A stretch of 52,406 bases of DNA, from positions 1 to 52,406 of the forward strand of contig JAWUVP010000029.1 of assembly GCA_034112285.1 (NCBI GenBank), given 5' to 3'. The position numbers and the translations under genes are program-made. Source of the DNA: JAWUVP01 sp034112285. Lineage in GTDB: Bacteria; Pseudomonadota; Gammaproteobacteria; JABDGN01. The notes under the pieces were generated by a model, which worked only from the letters and a program-made list of their open reading frames with translations, had not been told where the DNA came from and searched no databases. This document shows positions 1 to 9,260 of this stretch, one piece after another; the stretch's first letter is position 1; the number at the start of each line of letters is the position of its first letter.

Positions 1-88
1 GCCCCCACCAAAGCCGACCCACCACTCGCATTAACAATTGCAAAAAGGTATAATCCCACTATTCATAACCAACAAGGTTCCAGGCTCC

Positions 89-1132
89 ATGTCAAAAATT
101 AAAATTATTTTACTCTGCCTTATCTTTTGCGTACTTTTCACAGTAACAGGGGGATATCTATATCAACACTTTCAAAAAACACCTAAACCAGCCCCTACAA
201 AACCCAAATTAGTCACCACCCAAGCTTTACAATTGCAAACCGTAGCGCAAACAGTACTAGGCTATGGACATGTAACAGCAGCAAACTCCGTACACATTAC
301 CGCACAAGCCGATGGCATTATTACCGCATTAAACTTCAAGCCAGGCCAAGTTGTACATAAAAGGCAGATTATTTATACTTTACGCTCTAGCAACACCGCA
401 TCGCAACTTCAAGTTTTAACCGCGCAAATGCAATCTTCGCGTCAGCTTTACCTGCGTTCATTGCATGCTTCCCAATTAGCCGCAGGCTCAATATCTCAAA
501 GCAGTTTGCAAACCGAGCGTTTGCAGTATCAACAAGATTTAGCAGCTTACCAGCAAGCTAAAATCATTCACACTACTACCGCGCCGATTTCTGGCGTAAT
601 AACCAATACCGATTATGCGGTGGGTGATTTCATTGCTAGTGGCTCGGTTTTGGCCACGGTAGTTGACACTAAAAATTTAGAGTTGTCCTATCAACTGCCA
701 AATCAATATGCAGCGCAGCTAAAATTGGGGCAAGCAGTCTGGTTTACACCTGAATCCACCTCACAGGCCTATGCGGCGCGAGTAAGTTATATAGCTCCAG
801 CGTTAAGTGCGGACAATCAAGCAGTCGTGCTAAATGCACAGCTCATTCACCCTGCTGCACTGCTGACGAATCAGTTTGGGCAGATACGGCAAATTCTAAA
901 TCCGCACTTTAAAACTTTTGCGATTAAACAAGAATTAATGCAAGCCGATGCACAAGGTTTTTATGTTTACTTGCTGGTGAAAAACAAAGTCACCCAGCAT
1001 TACTTTCAAGCCGGTGAGCTAACCAAGCAAGGGTTGATACTGGTTAAATCAGGCCTCACTGATAAAGACATTTTAATTACCACAGCCCCCAAAACGCTCA
1101 CCGCCGAGCAAGTGGTTAAGGTCAAAGCATAA
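89..1132 (+). CDS. RND efflux periplasmic adaptor (HlyD/MFP family)
   Basis: Membrane fusion protein that would link the inner-membrane RND pump encoded next to it to an outer-membrane channel. The 347-residue product starts with a short cytoplasmic end and one hydrophobic anchor (about residues 6-25), followed by a Thr/Pro/Lys-rich linker, a biotinyl-lipoyl-like half (ITAQADGIITALNFKPGQVV), a Gln-rich helical hairpin, the second lipoyl half (TTAPISGVITNTDYAVGDFI) and beta-barrel segments. I chose the ATG at 89; an in-frame TTG at 38 would only add 17 non-signal-like residues. Its stop overlaps the pump start by one base (TAATG), so the two are translationally coupled. No outer-membrane factor gene is next to them. 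The substrate cannot be told from sequence. Confidence 0.88.
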   Translation: MSKIKIILLCLIFCVLFTVTGGYLYQHFQKTPKPAPTKPKLVTTQALQLQTVAQTVLGYGHVTAANSVHITAQADGIITALNFKPGQVVHKRQIIYTLRSSNTASQLQVLTAQMQSSRQLYLRSLHASQLAAGSISQSSLQTERLQYQQDLAAYQQAKIIHTTTAPISGVITNTDYAVGDFIASGSVLATVVDTKNLELSYQLPNQYAAQLKLGQAVWFTPESTSQAYAARVSYIAPALSADNQAVVLNAQLIHPAALLTNQFGQIRQILNPHFKTFAIKQELMQADAQGFYVYLLVKNKVTQHYFQAGELTKQGLILVKSGLTDKDILITTAPKTLTAEQVVKVKA

Positions 1133-4100
1133 TGAAATGGGTCGCATTATGTTTACGGAACAAACTGCTTATTTCTTTAGCGGTTATAGCTTTATGTTTA
1201 GCGGGTTTGTTCTCGCTATACACCAGCTCTATCACATTATTTCCGCCTATTTCATTTAATGATCTTAATATCAACATTGACTACCCGGGGGCGAATGCGC
1301 AAACGGTACAGCAACAAGTGACCGCCGAGATTTCACGCCGCTTGCAATCGCTCGATCACTTAACGTTTTCCGATGCCAGCTCCGAAGCCGGCCACGCACA
1401 TATTCACCTGACCTTACAAATCAGCGACCCGTATCAAATGCTGCAAACACAAATGAAAGTGTTGCAAGCTATCAACGGGGCTAATTTACCGAGCGGTGTT
1501 TCGCAACCACAAGTTGATGTAAGTAGTGGCCAGTCTAGCTTGATTTCCTTTATGGGCTTTTCCGATTCGCTTAGTCAATTTCAAATGGGTAATTTTTTGC
1601 AGGCTAATTTGTCACCTAAACTTAGCTCGCTACCCGGTGTGTCTATTTATGATAATTTTTTAGACTCCGTGGTACGTATAAAAATTAACCCCGAAGCCAT
1701 TGCCAAATATAAATTATCCGTCACCGATGTTAACCAAACGATTGCGCAAAATTATGAATCAAGTCCGCTGGGTAATTTAGTGGTTAACAAAAAAAATTAT
1801 GTGCTTAATATTGGTAATGACTATACTTCGCTTAATGCTTTACGCCATTTACTCATTGGCTATCGCACCGCCGAAAAAACAGGTCAAGCGCATCAGCTGG
1901 GAATGCCTATCTACTTACAAGATATCGCACAAATTAAATTTGAACCGCGCAATATCGTCCCGCAATCCTATTTTAGTTATAACGGCCATCTTGGCGTTAA
2001 TTTGGGGCTAAACACCTTTACGCAAGCCAATCCATTAGTTACGGCCCAATTAGCCAAAAATTATGTCGCCGCACTCCAGCGCCATTTGCCCGCAGATATG
2101 AAGCTGGTTAAATATTTTGACAGCTCCACCACTATGAAAGCCTCAATTAACGAAGTCAGCTTAACCATTGCGTTTGCTAGTCTGTTAGTGCTGTTAGTCG
2201 CTTTATGCTTTCTGGGTCATTTTCGTACCACGTTAGTGCCGATTGTAACCATTCCCATTTGCTTGTTAGGTGCCATGCTGTGCATTAATCTGCTTGGCTA
2301 CAGTCTGACGGTAATTAGTTTATTAGCCATGGTGATTGCCGTAGGCTTGGTGGTGGATGATGCGATTGTGGTGGTAGAAAACATTACCCGTCATGTTGAG
2401 CTGGGGTTAGGCAGAAAACAAGCCGTGCTGCAAGGTACCGCTGAAATAATGAAAACGATAATTGGCATCACCCTAACCTTGTTAGCGGTTTATCTGCCGA
2501 TTATATTTGTTTCTGGGCCGCTGGGTGCTTTATTAAAACCTTTTGCCGTCACCTTGGCCAGTGCGGTTTTAATTTCGGGTGTTATTTCTTTAACCTTAAC
2601 CCCCATTATGGCGAACAGTTTAATTTTAACCTCAACACAAAACCGTTATCAGGTTTGGTTCAATCGCTTGCTGCACCTCGTGATTAATGGTTATCAATAC
2701 TTTTTAACTCTATTGTTACAAGCACCGAAGTTAACCTTGTTATTAATTGCTTTACTGTTGGCTATCGGCGGATTTTTCACAGTTAAACTACCAAAATTAA
2801 TTTTGCCGCCCGACCCTAGCACCTTAGTGAATATCACCATGACGGCGGTCACAGGCGACGATGTAAACAGCCTGAAGAAAAAAATCTCTAGTTTCGACCC
2901 GTTCTTCGATAAAACAACGGTTTCATCGTATACAATCACGATTAATAAAGACCCTCAAATCAATTTATTGCAAGCCATTGCGACGATTCATTATAAGGAT
3001 AAATACTTAAAACAAAATCTACAATTCACCAACGACATTAATGCTTACATTAAAAAACATGACATTCAAAACGCTAGCGCCAAAATGGAAAATTTTTCCA
3101 ATTGGGGCGGGCCTTACGATATCAACTTCTTTATGTATGGCAGTGATGCGAACCAAACCGATCAGCAGACCAACCAAGTCATACACTATTTGAAAGCCAG
3201 CAAAAAATTTAGCGTGGTTACCAGCGACATGGCCAAGCCCGAACAACAACTGGCTTTTAACATTGATCAGCTCAAAGCTGCGCGCCTGGGTATTTATCGC
3301 CCACAAATTCAAGCAGTGTTAGCGGCTTATTATGGCGGCAGCACGTTGAACCATTTCTTCAACATTGCTGGCTTAAGTGTGCCGGTGCTGATTCAGCTAG
3401 ATAAACAAGATTTACAAAATCCACAGTCCATTGAAAAATTAACGATTATCAGTCCGCAAAATGGAAAATCCTATCCCCTCAGTGATTTTGTGCACATTCA
3501 ACTCATTAGCAAGCCGGCTTCCGTGCGCACCTTTAACAATGCCCCGGCCGTTAGCGTGTTTGCCAATTTAGCCAGCGGTGTCAGTATGGGCCAAGGCATT
3601 GATGCGGTGAATCAAATTATGCAACACGATGTTCCCAATGCGCAATTTCAATATGTGGATAATGCCGCCAGATACTTGCAAAGTAATCATCAAAGCTTGT
3701 TTATTGCCGTACTCGGCACTGTGTGCATTTACTTTTTGCTCACCATATTATTTAGGAATTTACTCGACCCGTTCATTATTATGTTAACCGTGCCCTTCAC
3801 CGTTATAGGCGGTGCGCTGTCACTTTATTTAATAGACGGCTCGTTTAATCTTTTTAGTGTGCTCGGCTTAATTACTCTGGTTGGCTTAATTACCAAGCAT
3901 GGTATTTTGATAATACAATTTGCCAACGCCGAGTTGAAAAAAGGCGCACTCGTATTAGACGCTATTTTATCAGCAACACGCCACCGGTTTAGACCAGTGA
4001 TAATGACTACGCTTGCCATGGTGCTAGGCGCCTTACCGTTATTATTAAGCTCTGAAATGATGTATGTATCACGCCAAAACTTAGCGATTGTGTTAATCGG

Positions 4101-4188
4101 CGGTTTGTTAATTGGCACCTTGTTTTCTTTGTTTATTGTGCCAATTGTTTATGTGCTGATGAAACGGGTTGAGCAGATTCGCGGCTAG
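1132..4188 (+). CDS. RND efflux pump permease (AcrB/MexB superfamily)
   Basis: Proton-driven inner-membrane exporter of the HAE1-like RND family. The 1018-residue length is typical. The first transmembrane helix is at about residues 10-33, followed by a large periplasmic porter domain. A run of helices from about residue 345 contains the signature VGLVVDDAIVVVENI, where the paired Asp residues are the expected proton-relay site. A second periplasmic domain (about 555-850) and a second helix bundle, with LVGLITKHGILIIQFAN, follow. It is co-transcribed with the adaptor upstream. It ends one base before the stop of the convergent ankyrin-like gene, with no terminator hairpin seen between them. 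The substrate is unknown; drug, bile salt or lipid export are all possible. Confidence 0.93.
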   Translation: MKWVALCLRNKLLISLAVIALCLAGLFSLYTSSITLFPPISFNDLNINIDYPGANAQTVQQQVTAEISRRLQSLDHLTFSDASSEAGHAHIHLTLQISDPYQMLQTQMKVLQAINGANLPSGVSQPQVDVSSGQSSLISFMGFSDSLSQFQMGNFLQANLSPKLSSLPGVSIYDNFLDSVVRIKINPEAIAKYKLSVTDVNQTIAQNYESSPLGNLVVNKKNYVLNIGNDYTSLNALRHLLIGYRTAEKTGQAHQLGMPIYLQDIAQIKFEPRNIVPQSYFSYNGHLGVNLGLNTFTQANPLVTAQLAKNYVAALQRHLPADMKLVKYFDSSTTMKASINEVSLTIAFASLLVLLVALCFLGHFRTTLVPIVTIPICLLGAMLCINLLGYSLTVISLLAMVIAVGLVVDDAIVVVENITRHVELGLGRKQAVLQGTAEIMKTIIGITLTLLAVYLPIIFVSGPLGALLKPFAVTLASAVLISGVISLTLTPIMANSLILTSTQNRYQVWFNRLLHLVINGYQYFLTLLLQAPKLTLLLIALLLAIGGFFTVKLPKLILPPDPSTLVNITMTAVTGDDVNSLKKKISSFDPFFDKTTVSSYTITINKDPQINLLQAIATIHYKDKYLKQNLQFTNDINAYIKKHDIQNASAKMENFSNWGGPYDINFFMYGSDANQTDQQTNQVIHYLKASKKFSVVTSDMAKPEQQLAFNIDQLKAARLGIYRPQIQAVLAAYYGGSTLNHFFNIAGLSVPVLIQLDKQDLQNPQSIEKLTIISPQNGKSYPLSDFVHIQLISKPASVRTFNNAPAVSVFANLASGVSMGQGIDAVNQIMQHDVPNAQFQYVDNAARYLQSNHQSLFIAVLGTVCIYFLLTILFRNLLDPFIIMLTVPFTVIGGALSLYLIDGSFNLFSVLGLITLVGLITKHGILIIQFANAELKKGALVLDAILSATRHRFRPVIMTTLAMVLGALPLLLSSEMMYVSRQNLAIVLIGGLLIGTLFSLFIVPIVYVLMKRVEQIRG

Positions 4189-4189
4189 A

Positions 4190-6319
4190 CTATCTGGCGC
4201 TCGAGCGTCTGCGCTTCAATTCTGGCACGCGCTCTCCTGTAAGCAAAGGGGAAAAAGCACGACACAAGGTATACCAATTAAGTTTTGCTTGCTCACCTTT
4301 CCCTTGCTGTAAATAAGCTTCCCAACGAGCCAGTAAATCTATTGTAGAATGCTTCGAGAGCTGTTGGTGAAAATGTAAGCCAAAATGTGCAATCATTTCT
4401 ATGCGCTCAATGCGGATCACCTGCAATACTCCAGCATGACTTATTCTTTTTCTATGGAGTAACCATTTTTCATATAATACCTCTGCAAACGCTTCTATTT
4501 CTTTAGTGAGCAGGCCATATGCAGGCATAGGAGGCGTTTTAGCTTCAACCACCGCTCGATAAAGCGTATTAATTTCAGGAGCAACAGGAAAAATTTTCTG
4601 ACAAGGTGCCGTATATTCAAAATCAGGCCAATATTCTGAAAAGTCCAAGTGTTTACATTTGATAGCATCGGCAATTCTATCACGCAAGCCTGCTCTAAGC
4701 CTACGTACAAGCGCCCTATCCGCTTCTGAAGAGCCGATCCAATTCAGGTATGCCTCATCAGTTATGGCACAACTATAGCGCCAAGCTTGTATTAACTGTA
4801 AAGCCTTATTTAAGCATAACCTGTCCAACAAATCGCTCATTCCCAATGTGTTTTGAAGTGCCCGAACGACGCTGAGCTTATAGGTATAAGTTTGCATAGA
4901 ATCAAACCGTGACAATTCAGGCAATCCAAGCTTGGTTGCTAATGACTCTTGTCCGCTCTCTTTATACTCATGGCCTGCAAAAATAAATAAATATATCCTT
5001 GTTTTCAACTCGTGCGGAAAACCTTGAAATAAAGTCGATGAAATCAAATAGAAAATATTTTCTAATGGCCCACAGCAATTTGCTACCGTCTGTTTTCTAG
5101 TAAGAACAATAGCCTCAGCATCCATTATTTTTGGTATTACATCCAACAATCTTGACGCAGGTTCAATTGATGCTCCACCTTGTGCTAAGTGCGCCGCATG
5201 CGTGGCATCACCTTTCAAATAGTCTGGTTGAAATAGATAGAGACTACTATATGCAAAAGGAAAATGATGTAATAAAAATTTCGCCATACGGACGGCATTT
5301 GTAGCAGCATCCGTTTTACTCAACACAACATATAGCAGCGACATAATAAAGTTATTGCCATCGGGTAAAACAACCTTCATAGCAGGTTGATTAGGAGAAC
5401 AGCATAGTCCTCTATTCCTATCTTGAACGGTGATTAATTTTATAAACCATTTTTCTAGGCTACATGTTGCAACATAACCAGCCAGATTATAATATTTTTC
5501 AACGTCACCTTTTCTGGCGGCCAGGAATAGAATATTCAAATTCACCCTGAACCTCCCCTCCCTATCTTTGCTAGATAATAATAAATCAACATAATCATCT
5601 ACATAACGCATGCTGTATGTAAGGGGAGTATAAAATAGAGAAGAGTTCTCAGATTCATCTTGAAAAAGAGAAGCTCTATTCAAATCAATAGCGGGTCTAC
5701 CCTCAGCAGTGTACAGCTCAAGAAAAAGCTCAACCATTGCTTTACTTTTAATAAGTAGCGCATAAGATAACGGCGTAAGATATCTGCGAGGCTCACCTGG
5801 CTTTTTTTGATATAAAAACGAGGTATTAAGCTTCATTAATGACTGATATGAAGATAAAATCTGAGCTAGAAGCTCCCTTTCTCCTACTACAATCAAATAA
5901 CTTATAGCTGTATGATATGTCGTTTTTCTTGCGGTCATAATCCAATGACAGGTATCACTAAACCGAAAAAAAGCACCGCCCTCGCTATTTTTTTGTTCGA
6001 GTAAGAAAGGAACCATTTCAGGGTGATCTCGAATTGCGACGCCCAATATTGACGAGAGATGCTGGGCATCCCCCTTAACTATCTCGCGGCAAAACTTTGG
6101 ATAAATCTCAAAATCCTTAAATAGAAAGTTAAGCTTTTCACGTTGTGCAGCACCAGCTTTTTTCGTTTCAATAAAGCTACAGACTCTTTGTGCTAAGTGT
6201 TTTCTATCAAGCTGACCAAATTTCCTCAGAAATTTTTCAGGCCATGTTTTATCATCGTTTTGGAACCATTCAATATCTGTTATTTTAGCCAAGCTTTTAT
6301 ATCCTACAAATGAGTGCAA
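4190..6319 (-). CDS. Large ankyrin-like protein of unknown function
   Basis: Not a recognised household protein. The 709-residue product has no signal peptide and no clear membrane segment. Helical repeats with ankyrin character appear at residues 181-203 (LTPLSYALLIKSKAMVELFL), 230-250 (YTPLTYSMRYVDDYVDLLLS) and 260-280 (LNILFLAARKGDVEKYYNLA), with weaker helix pairs around 85-110 and 135-160. The C-terminal half is Leu/Arg-rich and helical, and the chain ends in a basic tail (LKRRRSSAR). The furthest start is a TTG at 6319 without a good ribosome site; a TTG nine codons in (6292) has AGGA nine bases ahead and may be the real start. The gene is flanked by a convergent pump gene and a poor intergenic stretch. 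Large soluble ankyrin-like proteins in intracellular bacteria are often secreted effectors, but that role here is inference. Confidence 0.7.
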   Translation of the reverse strand: MHSFVGYKSLAKITDIEWFQNDDKTWPEKFLRKFGQLDRKHLAQRVCSFIETKKAGAAQREKLNFLFKDFEIYPKFCREIVKGDAQHLSSILGVAIRDHPEMVPFLLEQKNSEGGAFFRFSDTCHWIMTARKTTYHTAISYLIVVGERELLAQILSSYQSLMKLNTSFLYQKKPGEPRRYLTPLSYALLIKSKAMVELFLELYTAEGRPAIDLNRASLFQDESENSSLFYTPLTYSMRYVDDYVDLLLSSKDREGRFRVNLNILFLAARKGDVEKYYNLAGYVATCSLEKWFIKLITVQDRNRGLCCSPNQPAMKVVLPDGNNFIMSLLYVVLSKTDAATNAVRMAKFLLHHFPFAYSSLYLFQPDYLKGDATHAAHLAQGGASIEPASRLLDVIPKIMDAEAIVLTRKQTVANCCGPLENIFYLISSTLFQGFPHELKTRIYLFIFAGHEYKESGQESLATKLGLPELSRFDSMQTYTYKLSVVRALQNTLGMSDLLDRLCLNKALQLIQAWRYSCAITDEAYLNWIGSSEADRALVRRLRAGLRDRIADAIKCKHLDFSEYWPDFEYTAPCQKIFPVAPEINTLYRAVVEAKTPPMPAYGLLTKEIEAFAEVLYEKWLLHRKRISHAGVLQVIRIERIEMIAHFGLHFHQQLSKHSTIDLLARWEAYLQQGKGEQAKLNWYTLCRAFSPLLTGERVPELKRRRSSAR

Positions 6320-6450
6320 ATTATTCTAATTTTCACGTGTAAAGATTGAAACAATAAAGCTGACTTTCAACCGTTATACAGCGAACTTATAAGAGAGGTA
6401 TAGTTTAACTGAGTTGTATTAACTAAAGATTAAATACATTAAATTCATGC

Positions 6451-6957
6451 GGAAATCGCCAGGGCTACGTCTTTCAAAATATACAAAATAGAACCAAGCA
6501 ATACTTATACCTATTAAATCTAACGCAATTTTTCAATATTTTTATAAATTAATGCTTTAATCGCGTCAATAACAGCATGTGATGATTCTAGTCTTTCACA
6601 TGCCGAGGAAATTTTATCTAATAGCTGATCAAGCTGTTGTTCTACAGGCTGTTTACCTAGTTCAACTTCTGCTGCTAATTTTATAAAGTTACCGCGATAA
6701 ATATCTCTCGCTTTATAAGCCCCCCTATTTTCATTGCTTGCTTATTGGATAGGCCAGGATAGACATCAGTGCAAAGTAAATCATAGGCTGGCGCTAATTT
6801 AACGGTATTATCGATATAGAGTAATGAAAAATTTTTACCGTGGGCAGCATGGTTGCCAATAACAAAATTAAAGATAACTAATTTTAGCAATTGCAGTATG
6901 TCCTTGGCTGGAACGCCAGGGCAAACGCGCTTCAAAAAATGTACAAAATGGAACTAA
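6451..6957. repeat. Imperfect direct repeat flanking the hipA remnant
   Basis: About 48 bases at 6451-6498 and again at 6910-6957 share a pattern (CGCCAGGG, then TTCAAAA, then TACAAAAT, then GAAC) with scattered differences. The second copy sits at the internal edge of the hipA deletion; the first lies just beyond the 3' end of the remnant. The rest of the non-coding stretch 6320-6519 shows nothing else I can name. Confidence 0.4.
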
Positions 6958-6988
6958 AAAGATTTCAAATCGTTAACTTCCCTTTCAT
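6520..6988 (-). pseudogene. hipA: hipA-type kinase toxin remnant
   Basis: Decayed HipA-family serine/threonine kinase gene. An ATG at 6988 directly follows the hipB stop and reads MKGKLTI before a stop, which looks like a HipA N-terminus. The central part of the gene is missing. From about 6935 the C-terminal kinase half resumes with KDILQLLKLVIFNFVIGN, the HAAHGKNFSLLY loop, APAYDLL and AMKIGG. A run of six Gs on this strand (6720-6725) then throws the frame; adding one base restores AYKARDIYRGNFIKLAAEVE and a plausible tail ending in a TAG at 6520-6522. An internal deletion plus a frameshift makes it non-functional. The family identity is clear from the kinase loop; the extent of the lost part is inferred from usual HipA length. 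Confidence 0.85.
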
Positions 6989-7195
6989 CTACTTGCCCCG
7001 CGCTATTAAAGCGATGTCTAAGCCTAAAGAGTTTAACACTCGCAACACCTTACCCCAGTGGCAGGTCGCCTTACCCCGCTCAAATTCACTAATAAAGCGT
7101 ATACCCACGCCGGTTGAGAGTGATAATTCAGACTGCGTCAATTTGTGTTTTTTGCGTACTTCTTTGGCTGTTGCGCCAATTTCTGTGATATCCAT
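6989..7195 (-). CDS. hipB: HipB-type XRE-family antitoxin/repressor
   Basis: A 68-residue Cro/C1-type helix-turn-helix protein. The DNA-binding unit spans about residues 9-60: VRKKHKLTQSELSLSTGVG (helices 1-3), then IRFISEFERGK, then LRVLNSLGLDIAL. HipB normally neutralises the HipA kinase and represses the shared operon. I start at the ATG at 7195, which has GAGGTGG just upstream; a GTG two codons earlier abuts that ribosome site and is less likely. The gene is intact even though its partner hipA is wrecked. The well-formed promoter and three operators upstream suggest it is still an active autorepressor, possibly acting elsewhere in the genome. Confidence 0.88.
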   Translation of the reverse strand: MDITEIGATAKEVRKKHKLTQSELSLSTGVGIRFISEFERGKATCHWGKVLRVLNSLGLDIALIARGK

Positions 7196-7212
7196 GCCCA
7201 CCTCGAAATAGT

Positions 7213-7319
7213 CCCGATCGGTAATATTATAGAAGAATCTGCTGTATTTTCAACTTTTACTCCCGATCGGGATAAATCAGCCAAAAAGGCCTGATAAGGT
7301 CAAAATAGCCCCGATCGGG
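7213..7319. promoter_or_regulatory. Three HipB-type operators
   Basis: The palindrome CCCGATCGGG occurs exactly at 7262-7271 and 7310-7319 and with one end mismatch at 7213-7222. Centres are 49 and 48 bases apart. The first lies just downstream of the -10 box, the second just upstream of the -35 box, the third further upstream. Palindromic operators in front of an XRE antitoxin are expected for autoregulation; HipB as the ligand is inference from position. Confidence 0.75.
7226..7253 (-). promoter_or_regulatory. hipB promoter (sigma-70 type)
   Basis: Reading the minus strand, TTGAAA (7248-7253) is followed by 16 bases and a perfect TATAAT (7226-7231), about 30 bases before the hipB ATG. Operators lie immediately on both sides, so repressor binding would block both hexamers. 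Confidence 0.75.
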
Positions 7320-7331
7320 ACTATTGATTAA

Positions 7332-7847
7332 CTAGCTATCAAAAGAATAGAAACTCACCTTGCGTGCTTTAACCGCTTGCAGCAGTTTAGCCTGGGGTTG
7401 ATCTTCAGTTAGCCAGTAGTTTTCTTCTTTGGGCATTTTTGCATTGTAAACACGGCATGCAGCCAAGAAAATTTCACATGGCATTACCTCATAACCATTT
7501 TTGCGCTCTACTGAGCAGCTAAGGGAGAAATTACCTTTATCTAAGGCGATGGCCGACCAGTTGTTTGGCTTAAGGGTTGAGCTCCAGCCAGCGCTAGCAC
7601 CTGGGCTGCCTTTGGGCGTATGGTTAAGTAAAACCGTTTGCCGAGAGGTGTTTTGAATAAAATAAAGTTTACCGTTGCCGGTAATGCTTAGGGTAAGCTT
7701 GGCACGGCGAAAGAAAAGATCTTTATTAATACCGCATTTTGCGGCACCGAGATTTTTATGCCATTTAACATTTTTGGGTGGACGATTACAAGCTGTTAAA
7801 CTTAATGCGGCCAAGATACAAATAAGTAATTTTGTTAATTGGCGCAT
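7332..7847 (-). CDS. Predicted lipoprotein of unknown function
   Basis: A 171-residue exported protein. The N-terminus MRQLTKLLICILAALSLTAC is a type II signal peptide with the lipobox LTAC, so Cys20 would be lipidated. The mature part begins NRPPKN and is rich in beta-type segments (AKLTLSITGNGKLYFIQNTS, NNWSAIALDKGNFSLSCSVE). It contains several further cysteines (AAKCGI, SLSCSV, VMPCEI, LAACRV) that could pair in the periplasm. It lies downstream of purA on the same strand with a 100-base gap, and directly downstream of the hipB operator cluster in the coordinate sense. I do not recognise a family. Confidence 0.7.
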   Translation of the reverse strand: MRQLTKLLICILAALSLTACNRPPKNVKWHKNLGAAKCGINKDLFFRRAKLTLSITGNGKLYFIQNTSRQTVLLNHTPKGSPGASAGWSSTLKPNNWSAIALDKGNFSLSCSVERKNGYEVMPCEIFLAACRVYNAKMPKEENYWLTEDQPQAKLLQAVKARKVSFYSFDS

Positions 7848-7947
7848 GATTTAGTCCTTCAATTTAGTTTTGGTAAGTAACGGCTCATCCTGTAATGAGA
7901 AATTAGCCGCTACCGCTACCGATTCATTTTAATTACATCGTATGCTA

Positions 7948-9240
7948 TCAATCAAACGGATCGCGTAGCACGATGGTTTCACGACGCTCTGGGCCCGTAG
8001 AAATAATATCAATAGGCACCTGCACCAACTCTTCTATTCGCGCAATGTAATCTAATGCAGCTTGGGGTAAGTCTGCTTTCTCTTTTACGCCAAAGGTTGA
8101 ATCAGTCCAGCCTGGCATTGATTCATAAATAGGTGAACAAACGGCAACATCATCAGCATCACTCGGTAAAAAGTTGACCGTTTTGCCGTGCAATTCATAA
8201 CCAATACAAAGCTTTATTTCTGTAAGGCCATCTAGCACGTCTATTTTTGTTAAACACAATCCGGTGATGCTGTTAATAAAAATAGCGCGTTTTAACGCAA
8301 CAATATCTAACCAACCACAACGGCGTGGGCGGCCAGTGGTCGCGCCAACTTCATGGCCACGTTTGGCAATGTTTGCGCCAACGTCATCAAATAATTCGGT
8401 CGGAAATGGGCCTGAACCCACGCGGGTTGTGTAGGCTTTGGTAATGCCTAACACGTAGTCTAAATATAGTGGCCCAAAACCTGAGCCTGTTGAAGCAGCG
8501 CCAGCGGTGGTGTTCGATGAGGTTACAAATGGGTAGGTGCCATGATCAACGTCAAGCAGCGTGCCTTGAGCGCCTTCAAACATAATGCGCTTACCCTGCT
8601 CTCTTAATTCGGCAAGGTGACCTGCTACGTCAGTAACCATGTCACGCAATTGCAAGCTGATGGTTTGAATTTCGTTCAACACGGTATCAAAGTCTAAGGG
8701 TTCAACCTTATAGAGGTCAGTTAATAAGAAATTATGATATTCCAAAACGCGAGCTAGCTTTTCAGCCAAACGTTCTGGATTTAAGGTGTCACCTAAACGT
8801 ACTGCACGTCGTGAAACTTTACCTTCATAAGCTGGCCCAATGCCGCGACCTGTGGTGCCGAGCTTGTCGTTGCCCAAGGCTCTTTCGCGTGCTTGGTCAA
8901 TAGCAATATGAGAGGGTAAAATTAAGGGGCAAGCAGCACTAATAAATAGACGCTCACGTACAGGCACACCTTTTGCTTCAAGAAAGTTCATCTCTTTCAA
9001 TAAATCTATCGGTGAAAGTACCACGCCATTGCCAATAAAACACTGCACGTTTTCACGCAAGATACCTGATGGTAACAAATGTAATACTGTTGTTTCATCA
9101 CCCACCACCAACGTGTGGCCAGCATTGTGCCCGCCTTGAAAGCGAACAACCGCGTCAGCTTCTTCGGTTAGCAAATCAACAATTTTACCTTTGCCTTCAT
9201 CACCCCATTGGCTGCCCAACACTACTACATTTTTACCCAT
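7948..9240 (-). CDS. purA: Adenylosuccinate synthetase
   Basis: Joins IMP and aspartate using GTP to make adenylosuccinate, the first committed step to AMP, in the cytoplasm. The 430-residue product matches the usual length. The N-terminus VVLGSQWGDEGKGKIVD carries the GTP-binding loop with the catalytic Asp of QWGDEGKGK (residues 13-19). Further signatures are FQGGHNAGHT, GTTGRGIGPAYE, EGAQGTLLDVDHGTYPFVTS and the C-terminal STGPERRETI. It is the last gene of the conserved hfq-hflX-hflK-hflC-purA order, 20 bases after hflC. AAGAGGAAG lies just ahead of the ATG. Confidence 0.98.
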   Translation of the reverse strand: MGKNVVVLGSQWGDEGKGKIVDLLTEEADAVVRFQGGHNAGHTLVVGDETTVLHLLPSGILRENVQCFIGNGVVLSPIDLLKEMNFLEAKGVPVRERLFISAACPLILPSHIAIDQARERALGNDKLGTTGRGIGPAYEGKVSRRAVRLGDTLNPERLAEKLARVLEYHNFLLTDLYKVEPLDFDTVLNEIQTISLQLRDMVTDVAGHLAELREQGKRIMFEGAQGTLLDVDHGTYPFVTSSNTTAGAASTGSGFGPLYLDYVLGITKAYTTRVGSGPFPTELFDDVGANIAKRGHEVGATTGRPRRCGWLDIVALKRAIFINSITGLCLTKIDVLDGLTEIKLCIGYELHGKTVNFLPSDADDVAVCSPIYESMPGWTDSTFGVKEKADLPQAALDYIARIEELVQVPIDIISTGPERRETIVLRDPFD

Positions 9241-9260
9241 TATATATTCTTCCTCTTAAA

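Noticed and set aside
6891..7211. 106-codon plus-strand ORF opposite hipB
   Set aside because: It is the complement of the clear HipB coding frame and lacks its own signals.
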